Of a stretch of 64,000 nucleotides of DNA, positions 48,979 through 56,352 are shown piece by piece. Position 1 is the first letter of the stretch. Every line of letters starts with the position of its first letter. The DNA is taken from assembly GCF_029211325.2 (NCBI RefSeq), contig NZ_CP135996.1, positions 1,798,001 through 1,862,000 on the forward strand, written 5' to 3'. Below the pieces are notes generated by a model, which saw nothing but the letters and a program-made list of their open reading frames with translations, ran no database searches and was not told the origin of the DNA. Source of the DNA: Caproicibacterium argilliputei. Its GTDB lineage: Bacteria > Bacillota > Clostridia > Oscillospirales > Acutalibacteraceae. Made by a program: the position numbers and the translations under genes.

Positions 48979-50601
48979 ATGGAAAAGCGCCTGCCGGATA
49001 TGCTGGATATCCTGACCTACGTTCGTGACGCACAGACTTATGAACTGCTTTACTGGAACTCTGCCGCGCGCTGCTTTGCCCGCGCGGATCATATCGGCAC
49101 CGGCGAGAACCGCAAGTGCTACAAGGCGCTTTACGGTCGCAGCGAACCCTGCACCTGCTGTACTGCAGACACAGCTCCCTGCTTTACACAGCAGTACACA
49201 GACGCCGCTTCCAGCCGCCGGTACCTCATGCGCGGACATAGCGCGCAAACCGGCGGCCGCAGAGTCGAGGTGGTGACCGGAACCGACATCACCGGACTGC
49301 CGCTGTGCTCGGCGAATAGCGGCAGCGCGTGTGCCCTTGCCGAACGTGACACGGTCACCGGGCTGTACAGCCAAACGGCGTTCTGCCAACGCGCAGATCA
49401 GCTGCGTGCGGCTTTTCCGCAAGCACAGTATGTTTATATCCGCACGGATCTGAATAAGTTTCGCATTTTTAACGATGCATTCGGCATACAGGAAGGTGAC
49501 CGGCTACTGGCAGGCATCGCGCGAATGCTGCGGCAGCAAATCGGCCCGCACGACTGCTGCGGCCATATGTTTGCCGATGTTTTCTGCTTGATGGTCGATT
49601 TTGATACGGATGAAGCCGTAATTGCCTTTCTGGATCGTATCGGCAGTATACATCCGCTGCGGCACACCTCTCTGCTGGCCTCCACCGGCATTTACCGCCC
49701 CGCCGCAAGTGGGGAACCTTCCGCTGTGTGCTTGGAGAAAGCGGGATTTGCACATAAATTTGCAAAAGTCGGTGCTTTGCCGCACTACCGGTTTTATGAT
49801 GAACAGGTTCGTCAGCAGCAGCGCTGCGAAAGCATGATGGAATTTCAGATGGAAGATGCCCTGCAGTCCGGGCAGTTCGTGGTCTACCTGCAGCCGAAGT
49901 ACGACCTGCTGACGCAAAACGTCGTCGGCGCGGAAGCACTGGTGCGCTGGAACCATCCCACGCTCGGTTTAATCCCTCCTGACCGGTTTATTCCGCTGTT
50001 TGAACGCAACGGCTTCATTCTGAAACTGGATGCCTACATCTGGCAGGAAACTTGCCGCCTGCAGCGCCTCTGGCTGGATCATGGGCTTGCAGCTGTGCCG
50101 ATTTCCGTCAATGTGTCACGCCTGCACCTGTGCAGCCCGCAGTTCTGCTCCACAGTGCTAAGCCTGACAAGCCGCTACCGGCTCTCCCCCAAAATGCTGG
50201 AGCTGGAGCTGACGGAAAGTCTGTTTGTACAGGACATTAACCGGCTGACCGGCGTTTTGCAGACACTGCGCAGCGATGGCTTTGCCATTAACATGGATGA
50301 CTTCGGTTCCGGCTACTCCTCCCTGAACTTTCTGGACGGCTTAGAAGTGGACGTGCTAAAGTTGGACTGCGGTTTTTTGAAAGGCGGTGTGGCACCACAG
50401 CGCAGCCGCACTATTCTGCGGCACATGATTGCCATGGCACGCGAACTTGGTTTGCGCATTGTCACGGAAGGGGTCGAAACACCGGAGCAGGCACAGCTGC
50501 TGCTGGAATACGGTTGTGACATCATTCAGGGATTCTACGTCAGCCGTCCCATTCCTGCCGAACAGTTTGCCCAACAGTACTTGCAGCCAAAAAGTGCATA
50601 A
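48979..50601 (+). CDS. PAS-like/degenerate GGDEF/EAL c-di-GMP phosphodiesterase
   Basis: 540 residues. An N-terminal PAS-like sensor with a Cys cluster (PCTCCTADTAPC, about residues 57-68), a GGDEF fold whose signature is replaced by FADVF (about residue 198), so cyclase activity is unlikely, and an EAL domain from about residue 290 with EAL, NVSR, ELTES, MDDFGSGYSSLNFLDG, KLDCGF, EGVET and QGFYVSRP, all expected metal and catalytic residues being present. A soluble enzyme that degrades c-di-GMP, perhaps gated by a redox or metal signal at the Cys cluster. Confidence 0.92.
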   Translation: MEKRLPDMLDILTYVRDAQTYELLYWNSAARCFARADHIGTGENRKCYKALYGRSEPCTCCTADTAPCFTQQYTDAASSRRYLMRGHSAQTGGRRVEVVTGTDITGLPLCSANSGSACALAERDTVTGLYSQTAFCQRADQLRAAFPQAQYVYIRTDLNKFRIFNDAFGIQEGDRLLAGIARMLRQQIGPHDCCGHMFADVFCLMVDFDTDEAVIAFLDRIGSIHPLRHTSLLASTGIYRPAASGEPSAVCLEKAGFAHKFAKVGALPHYRFYDEQVRQQQRCESMMEFQMEDALQSGQFVVYLQPKYDLLTQNVVGAEALVRWNHPTLGLIPPDRFIPLFERNGFILKLDAYIWQETCRLQRLWLDHGLAAVPISVNVSRLHLCSPQFCSTVLSLTSRYRLSPKMLELELTESLFVQDINRLTGVLQTLRSDGFAINMDDFGSGYSSLNFLDGLEVDVLKLDCGFLKGGVAPQRSRTILRHMIAMARELGLRIVTEGVETPEQAQLLLEYGCDIIQGFYVSRPIPAEQFAQQYLQPKSA

Positions 50602-50641
50602 AGGGTTCGCTGTCTAAAAGGTGCAGCGAGCCCTTTTGTTT
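50601..50641 (+). terminator. Terminator after EAL gene
   Basis: Stem AAGGGTTCGCTG/CAGCGAGCCCTT with one mismatch and TTTGTTT. Confidence 0.8.
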
Positions 50642-50783
50642 GGAAGCGCGGTACAGATGGATGATGCAAGTCGCTTTTTGACACCTTTTTTAACCGTCTG
50701 CAGAACTGCATCCTGCATAAATATTAGTTTCGATTGTTCAGTGCGGCGGAAGCTCCGGCTTCTATGCGGCGCTGCCACACCAA

Positions 50784-51060
50784 TTATCTGCTTTTAAAAG
50801 CAGAATAGAGTGGATTTATAAAATATTCTATTTCTTTTTCACCTTCACCTATAATTCTGTATGTTTTATTAGGGATTCGTCCGAATCTTATAAAATTTCT
50901 CTCAACTTTTGCGTCTTGCCATATTGAAATAAGATTCATAAAAGTATATAATTTTTTCTATACAGATTCTCTATTTTATCATCAGCCTTTTTAAAATCCA
51001 GCTGAAACAGGGATAAAGCTTCATTTTCATACAAGATTTATTGTTTTGCAGAATTTCAAA
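50784..51060 (-). pseudogene. Relic of a low-G+C gene, several frameshifts
   Basis: Three overlapping minus-strand frames read like protein in succession: FFEILQNNKS, then LYENEALSLFQLDFKKADD with KIENLYRKNYIL, then MNLISIWQDAKVERNFIRFG with KTYRIIGEGEKEIEYFINPLYSAFKSR to a stop at 50784. Each frame ends where the next begins, as expected of a gene decayed by small indels. Codon use is A+T-rich, unlike the surroundings. No family recognised. Confidence 0.4.
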
Positions 51061-51142
51061 GAATGATTCTATATATCTATGCGTGCATGGGCTTTCTCTT
51101 GCTGCCCGTGTAAAGTATTGCTTTTCGCTTGCGTGAAGCAAT

Positions 51143-51167
51143 TTCAGGCAGTTTTCGCCTGCCTGAA
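51143..51167 (+). promoter_or_regulatory. Hairpin next to RBS of REC-GGDEF-EAL gene
   Basis: TTCAGGCAG/CTGCCTGAA with a 7-nt loop, ending 5 bp before AGGAGGAG. It may affect ribosome access; no known c-di-GMP riboswitch sequence is present. Confidence 0.45.
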
Positions 51168-51187
51168 AAAAGGAGGAGATTTCGGGA

Positions 51188-53305
51188 ATGATTTCAAACA
51201 AGCGTCTCATTCTAATTGTAGACGACAATCAGGTGAACCGCCAGATTCTCTGCAAAATCCTTTCAGACGAATACGACATTGTACAAGCCGCTAACGGACA
51301 GGAAGGTCTGCAGATCCTGCGCCAGAAGCCCGAAGCGATTTCCGCAATCCTGCTGGACTTGGTAATGCCAGTCATGAGTGGATACACCTTTTTGGACATT
51401 CAGCAGGCAGACAAAAGGCTGGCGGCCGTTCCAGTCATTGTGGAAACCCAGCGGGAGGATTCAAAATTTGAAATTGACGCTCTGGCGCGCGGCGCGTCAG
51501 ACTTTTTGACAAAACCGTATAATCCTGCGCTGATTAAACAGCAGATTGCCAACATCATCAAGCTGCATGAAACCGCTGCCTTTGCCAACAGCATCGAACA
51601 TGATGCACTGACCCGCCTGTATAACAAAGAAGCATTCTATATGCACGCTGCAGAACTGCTCAGCCAAAATAAACAGACAGCGTATGACTTGCTCTGCATG
51701 GATATTGAAAATTTCAAACTCGTCAACGATGTATTCGGAGAAACCGAAGGCGACCGTCTGCTCTGCTTCCTTGCCAAGGTTTTGCAAAGCTGTATTTCAG
51801 ACGGCTACGTCTGCCGGCATGGCGGTGACATCTTTGCCGCCATTCTGCCGCGCCAATCCTGCTACTCCACCCTGCTCTCGCGCATTCAGAACGAACTGGC
51901 GGAAAGCTCCATGCAGTATATGCACGTACAGCTAAAATTCGGCGTGTACCCAATTGAAGACACTGACATCACCGTGCGTGCCATGTTTGACCGCGCCAAA
52001 ATTGCCTGCAAATCCATCACTCGCAAGTATGATGCGCAGATTGCCTTTTACAACAAAGCCATCGGCAACCGTTTAAATGAAGAGCAGCAGATTGCCGCAG
52101 AGATGCGCAGTGCACTGCAGAACGGGGAATTTGTAGTTTATTATCAGCCGCAATACGACCTAAAAACCGGCACTCTCATTGGTGCGGAGTCCCTGGTGCG
52201 CTGGCAGCATCCCACGCGGGGGTTTCTGCCGCCAGATACATTTATTCCTCTTTTCGAGCAGAATGGCTTTATCACGCAGCTTGACATTTTTGTGTGGAAA
52301 ACCGTTTGCCGCCAGATGCGTGAATGGATTGACCAAGGGCACCGCTATGTTCCAGTTTCCATTAACATCTCGCGCGTAGATATTTACAATCCCCACCTGC
52401 CGGAAATCATCATGGACATTCTGAACCAGCAAAAGCTAGCGCCGGAATGCATCCATCTGGAAATCACAGAAACCGCTTATACAGACAATCCCAAGCAGCT
52501 GATTGCAACCGTGGAAAAATTGAAAGCTTACGGCCTGCATATTGATATGGATGACTTTGGCTCCGGCTACTCCTCTCTGAATATGCTCAGTGAAGTGCCG
52601 GTAGACACCCTCAAGCTGGATATGCGCTTCCTGCAGAACACCCAGAAAAGCAGCCGCGGCGGCAACATCCTATTCTTCATCATGAACCTTGCCAAATGGC
52701 TGGAAGTCAGCGTGATTGCCGAAGGCATTGAAACCGAAGCGCAGATGCTGTATTTGGGCAGTCTGGGCTGTGATTATGGACAGGGATACTACTTTGCCAA
52801 ACCGATGCCGTATGCAGACTTTCAGAATCTGCTGTGCAGTCAGCTTGACCGGAATCAGTGCGTTTCAGTCAAGCCCACTTATCTGGGTGGCAGCAACTGC
52901 CTGATTTCGCAGAAAGAAATCTGGAAGATGGATTCCATTTTCAACCGAATTTTTCACTCCTTTATCGGGCCACTGGCGCTGTTTGAGTACCAAACCGACA
53001 AGCTGCTGCTCATTCGGGCCAATGATGCTTTCTGCAGCACCTGCAGCTTTGTCCGAAATTACATAGGAGAAAGTCTGACCACGATGTTCTGTGTGGATGA
53101 CCCGGCGCGTTTTCAAACAAGGTTGGAGCACTGTGTGCGCACAGGTGAGCCTCTGACTGAAACATTTTACAGCATTCCGCGTAAAGAGTACACAGTGCCG
53201 ATGCGGATGCAGGTCATTTGCCGCAACACCCAGAAGACACTGGTGCTCGCCTCAGCGCAGTTTCTCTCCAGTTCTCTGGAACTGGGCAGTTCCACGACTG
53301 CCTGA
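51188..53305 (+). CDS. REC-GGDEF-EAL response regulator
   Basis: 705 residues. A receiver domain (phospho-acceptor Asp at about residue 57 in LLDLVMP; Lys in FLTKPYN), a GGDEF domain with GGDIF in place of GGDEF, an EAL domain with ESL in place of EAL and intact NISR, EITET, MDDFGSGYSSLNML, KLDMRF, EGIET and GQGYYFAKP, and a C-terminal PAS-like part of about 130 residues. Both activities are possible, the phosphodiesterase more so. AGGAGGAG precedes the ATG. The HPt gene follows after 24 bp, suggesting phosphotransfer to this protein. Confidence 0.93.
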   Translation: MISNKRLILIVDDNQVNRQILCKILSDEYDIVQAANGQEGLQILRQKPEAISAILLDLVMPVMSGYTFLDIQQADKRLAAVPVIVETQREDSKFEIDALARGASDFLTKPYNPALIKQQIANIIKLHETAAFANSIEHDALTRLYNKEAFYMHAAELLSQNKQTAYDLLCMDIENFKLVNDVFGETEGDRLLCFLAKVLQSCISDGYVCRHGGDIFAAILPRQSCYSTLLSRIQNELAESSMQYMHVQLKFGVYPIEDTDITVRAMFDRAKIACKSITRKYDAQIAFYNKAIGNRLNEEQQIAAEMRSALQNGEFVVYYQPQYDLKTGTLIGAESLVRWQHPTRGFLPPDTFIPLFEQNGFITQLDIFVWKTVCRQMREWIDQGHRYVPVSINISRVDIYNPHLPEIIMDILNQQKLAPECIHLEITETAYTDNPKQLIATVEKLKAYGLHIDMDDFGSGYSSLNMLSEVPVDTLKLDMRFLQNTQKSSRGGNILFFIMNLAKWLEVSVIAEGIETEAQMLYLGSLGCDYGQGYYFAKPMPYADFQNLLCSQLDRNQCVSVKPTYLGGSNCLISQKEIWKMDSIFNRIFHSFIGPLALFEYQTDKLLLIRANDAFCSTCSFVRNYIGESLTTMFCVDDPARFQTRLEHCVRTGEPLTETFYSIPRKEYTVPMRMQVICRNTQKTLVLASAQFLSSSLELGSSTTA

Positions 53306-53329
53306 CCGCACAGAAAGGAAGGTTGCCTG

Positions 53330-53683
53330 ATGAGCCGGCTAATCGACTTGCTGAACGTTTACGGTGCTGATACCGCCGTTACCATGGAGCGCTTTCTGCA
53401 GGATGAGGCTCTGTACCAAAGCTGCCTGCAGAGTTTCAGCGCAGACCCGGCCTTTGACGAGCTGCGACGCGCTCTGCAGAAACAGGATTTTACCGCTGCA
53501 TTCAACGCTGCTCACACGCTAAAAGGCGTGGCGGGAAACCTTGGGCTGACTCCGCTGTTCAACACCATCAGTACCCTGGTGGAAGCGCTGCGCGCCAAAG
53601 AGTTTTCTAATGTCGTGCAGCAGCACAAAGCCATCTGCCTGGAAAAGGAAAGAATGGAATCTATTCTGCTCTGCCATAATTAA
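53330..53683 (+). CDS. HPt histidine-phosphotransfer protein
   Basis: 117 residues, a four-helix HPt domain with the phospho-His in AAHTLKGVAGNLGL (about residue 62). AAAGGAAGG precedes the ATG. It probably relays phosphate between an unlinked hybrid histidine kinase and the REC domain encoded just upstream; no kinase is adjacent. Confidence 0.92.
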   Translation: MSRLIDLLNVYGADTAVTMERFLQDEALYQSCLQSFSADPAFDELRRALQKQDFTAAFNAAHTLKGVAGNLGLTPLFNTISTLVEALRAKEFSNVVQQHKAICLEKERMESILLCHN

Positions 53684-53691
53684 AGCCGCCC

Positions 53692-53726
53692 CGCGCAAGG
53701 CCTCTGCCCTGCCGGAACGGCTTTTT
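53692..53726 (+). terminator. Possible terminator after HPt gene
   Basis: AAAGCCG and CGGCTTTTT flank a 19-nt loop that may have inner pairs. Confidence 0.5.
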
Positions 53727-53731
53727 ACTGC

Positions 53732-53760
53732 TTGTTTTTCAGCCAAGGATGCGCTACAAT
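53732..53760 (+). promoter_or_regulatory. Predicted sigma-A promoter for G1P dehydrogenase
   Basis: TTGTTT, 17 bp, TACAAT, about 40 bp before the ATG at 53801. Confidence 0.55.
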
Positions 53761-53800
53761 GACAACGACAGATCCCAACAAAAATAGTGGAGGAACCCAC

Positions 53801-55063
53801 ATGGAAATTTCAATCGCATCCTTAAAGAAGCCCTGTATCTGCGGCAAAACACACCCGCTTTACGTTCGTGACCTTTGGATTGAATCCGGTGCCCTGCAGC
53901 GGCTTCCGGAATTGACCGGCAGCAGCCGCACCGCGGTTCTCTGCGACGAAAACACCTTTGCCGCAGCCGGCAAGACTGTCTGTGCCCTGCTGCCCGGGTG
54001 CACCTGTGTGAAACTGCCTGCTGCGGGCCTGCACGCAAACGAACGCGGCGTTGCGCTTGCCAAGGAGCACCTGCAGGGAAGTGCGCCGGAACTTCTGGTG
54101 GCAGTCGGTTCCGGCACCATTCACGACCTGACCCGGTTCATCGCGCATGAACAGAAAATTCCATTCATTTCCGTACCGACAGCAGCCAGTGTGGATGGTT
54201 TTGTCTCCACGGTTGCGGCCATGACCTGGGAGGGATTCAAGAAGACATTCCCTGCGGTTTCCCCGCTGTATGTAGTGGCGGACACCGCTGTTTTTTCCAA
54301 GGCACCGCAGCGGCTCACCGCCTCTGGTGTAGCAGACCTGCTTGGAAAATACACCGCCCTAACAGACTGGAAAGCCGCACACCTGCTGACAGGCGAATTC
54401 ATCTGCCCGCACATCTGCGAACTAGAGGACAAAGCGCTGCAGGCACTGCAGGACTGCATTCCTGACCTTGCGAAAGGCAGCGAGCAGGCGTACGAAACCC
54501 TGATGTACGGTCTGCTGCTGTCCGGCTTGGCCATGCAGATGGCAGGCAACAGCCGACCAGCTTCCGGTGCGGAGCACCATCTGTCCCATCTGTGGGAAAT
54601 GGAAGCCCTTAATTCCTATGTAGATGCCTACCACGGTCAAAAAGTTGGTGTCGGTCTTTTGCTGGTAGCAGAAGTTTATCACCGTGCCGCAGCAAAGCTG
54701 CGCGCCGGCGCAAACGTTGTTCCGTATCACGGCATTGAAACCGCTCTGCTGCGGGAAAAGCTGCCGAAACGGCTTCTGCACAGTATTCTGGTGGAAAATG
54801 AGCCGGACCCCATGGGGCAGATTCCCGATGCTGCCCTGCTGGAAAAAGCCCCCGCACTTGCTGACCTTCTGGATGCGGTTCCCTCTGCCGCGTCACTTTC
54901 ATCGATTCTGGAACAGGTCGGCGGTGTACGTACCATGGCGGACATCGGTCTGGACCTTGCGCGAAAAACAGATTCCCTACGTCTGTCGCCTTATGTACGC
55001 AACCGTCTGACGGTTATGCGGCTGTTAAAGCGATACGATTTTTATGAGGAGGTCATTCGCTGA
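53801..55063 (+). CDS. egsA: sn-Glycerol-1-phosphate dehydrogenase
   Basis: Reduces dihydroxyacetone phosphate to sn-glycerol-1-phosphate, the archaeal-type enantiomer. In Bacillus (AraM/EgsA) it feeds heptaprenylglyceryl phosphate synthesis. 420 residues of the iron-ADH/dehydroquinate-synthase fold: VAVGSGTIHDLTRFIAHE, VPTAASVDGFVSTVAAM, metal ligands in GVADLLGKYTALTDW, SGAEHHLSHLWEM and the later YHGQKVGVG. The ATG at 53801 has GGAGG 7 nt upstream. No PcrB-like partner is in the window. Confidence 0.92.
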   Translation: MEISIASLKKPCICGKTHPLYVRDLWIESGALQRLPELTGSSRTAVLCDENTFAAAGKTVCALLPGCTCVKLPAAGLHANERGVALAKEHLQGSAPELLVAVGSGTIHDLTRFIAHEQKIPFISVPTAASVDGFVSTVAAMTWEGFKKTFPAVSPLYVVADTAVFSKAPQRLTASGVADLLGKYTALTDWKAAHLLTGEFICPHICELEDKALQALQDCIPDLAKGSEQAYETLMYGLLLSGLAMQMAGNSRPASGAEHHLSHLWEMEALNSYVDAYHGQKVGVGLLLVAEVYHRAAAKLRAGANVVPYHGIETALLREKLPKRLLHSILVENEPDPMGQIPDAALLEKAPALADLLDAVPSAASLSSILEQVGGVRTMADIGLDLARKTDSLRLSPYVRNRLTVMRLLKRYDFYEEVIR

Positions 55064-55103
55064 ACGCTGCCGTTTTCCCACGCCTGTAACTGTACGGCAT
55101 TGC

Positions 55104-55145
55104 AAAAAAGACGTTCCCACTTTCTTGGTGAGAACGTCTTTTTTC
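55104..55145. terminator. Bidirectional terminator between egsA and alr
   Basis: AAAAAAGACGTTC/GAACGTCTTTTTT with a 15-nt loop; T tracts on both strands serve the convergent genes. Confidence 0.85.
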
Positions 55146-55161
55146 TGTGGAAATTTTTTGC

Positions 55162-56352
55162 TCAGCCGCCGCAAATCAAGTTCATCTCCGCGACTGCGCG
55201 ACCCTTTCGGTAATAGATGCGTGGCACACGCTTGCTGATACCGCAGGTAATCTCGTAATTGATGGTGCCAATTTTTTCTGCCATCTCATCTGCTGTCACC
55301 GCATCGCTGCCGTCCGCGCCAATCAGCGTTACCAGATCGTCTTCCTGCACATCCGGAATATCTGTCACGTCCACCATCATCTGGTCCATACAGATTCGGC
55401 CAATGCTGTGCGCACGCCTGCCGCGAATCAGCACATCCACCTTCCCGGAAAGCAGGCGCGGGTAGCCGTCCGCGTAGCCTACCGGCACGGTTGCCACCTT
55501 GGTTTCGCGCGCAGTGCGATACGTGCAGCCGTAACTGACCGGCACACCGGCCGGCAGTGTTTTCACCAAAGACACCACGCTTTTCAGCCGCATCACTCGT
55601 TGCAGATCCAGCTGTCTGCGTACCTTGCCGGAGGGCATCATCCCGTACAGAATCACGCCTGGGCGGCACATATCCAGCTGGAACTCCGGATAATCCATCA
55701 AACCTGCGGAGTTGTCACAATGGCGGATGCGGAAACGCACCCCCATGTTCTCCAGCTGCTCAATCGCACCGGTAAAGCACCGGTACTGCTGCCGCGTAAA
55801 ATTCTCTCCGTCGCCGCCCTCATCCGCAACGGCAAAATGTGTAAAAATGCCCTCCGGCAGCAGATTTTGCAGGGCAGAAACGCGGGCAATCTCCTGCAGG
55901 GATCCCGCATCCCGCTGTGCATCTTGATACAGGAACCCAATGCGGCTCATGCCGGTGTCCAATTTGATGTGCGCACGCACCCGGACACCGGCTGCCTGTG
56001 CCTGCGCGTTGAGCTGCTGCGCATACTTTTCCGAAAGCACCGCCTGCGCGATGTTGAGGTCGGCAAGCCTTTTCGCCTCGGTGGGCGGTGTGTAACCCAG
56101 AATCAAAATTGGCAGACCAACCCCGCAGGCTCGAATCTGAATAGCTTCCTCCAAATTGGAAACCGCCAGCCACTGCGCCCCCAGGCGTTCATACAAATGC
56201 GCCAGCTGCTCCGCTCCGTGCCCGTAAGCATCCGCTTTCACAACACAGCACATTTTCACACCGGGCTGCAGCGCTTCCCGAATTTCATGGTAGTTATGCG
56301 CCGCAGCATCCAGGTCAATTTCCGCCCAGGTTCGTTTCAGTGAATTATTCAA
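55162..56352 (-). CDS. alr: Alanine racemase
   Basis: PLP enzyme making D-alanine for peptidoglycan. 396 residues: PLP-Lys in VVKADAYGHG (about residues 38-47), HIKLDTGMSRIGF, RPGVILYG and catalytic Tyr in VSYGCTYRT. It appears to begin at a TTG (56352) whose codon overlaps the purL end by 8 nt, so expression is coupled to purL. Confidence 0.94.
   Translation of the reverse strand: MNNSLKRTWAEIDLDAAAHNYHEIREALQPGVKMCCVVKADAYGHGAEQLAHLYERLGAQWLAVSNLEEAIQIRACGVGLPILILGYTPPTEAKRLADLNIAQAVLSEKYAQQLNAQAQAAGVRVRAHIKLDTGMSRIGFLYQDAQRDAGSLQEIARVSALQNLLPEGIFTHFAVADEGGDGENFTRQQYRCFTGAIEQLENMGVRFRIRHCDNSAGLMDYPEFQLDMCRPGVILYGMMPSGKVRRQLDLQRVMRLKSVVSLVKTLPAGVPVSYGCTYRTARETKVATVPVGYADGYPRLLSGKVDVLIRGRRAHSIGRICMDQMMVDVTDIPDVQEDDLVTLIGADGSDAVTADEMAEKIGTINYEITCGISKRVPRIYYRKGRAVAEMNLICGG

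Larger units (their letters stand above)
50642..51187. other. A+T-rich gap before REC-GGDEF-EAL gene
   Basis: No intact gene. Markedly lower G+C than its neighbours. It contains a palindrome CTGCTTTTAAAAGCAG (50789-50804), the minus-strand gene relic at 50784-51060, and two successive hairpins just before the next gene: ATTGCTT/AAGCAAT (51117-51142) and TTCAGGCAG/CTGCCTGAA (51143-51167). Confidence 0.6.

Noticed and set aside
50642..51187. c-di-GMP riboswitch before the REC-GGDEF-EAL gene
   Set aside because: Neither class I nor class II core sequences are visible; only simple hairpins.
50971..51228. 85-codon minus-strand frame as an intact gene
   Set aside because: Its first third is antisense to the start of the REC-GGDEF-EAL gene and its hairpins; only the downstream part looks like decayed coding sequence.
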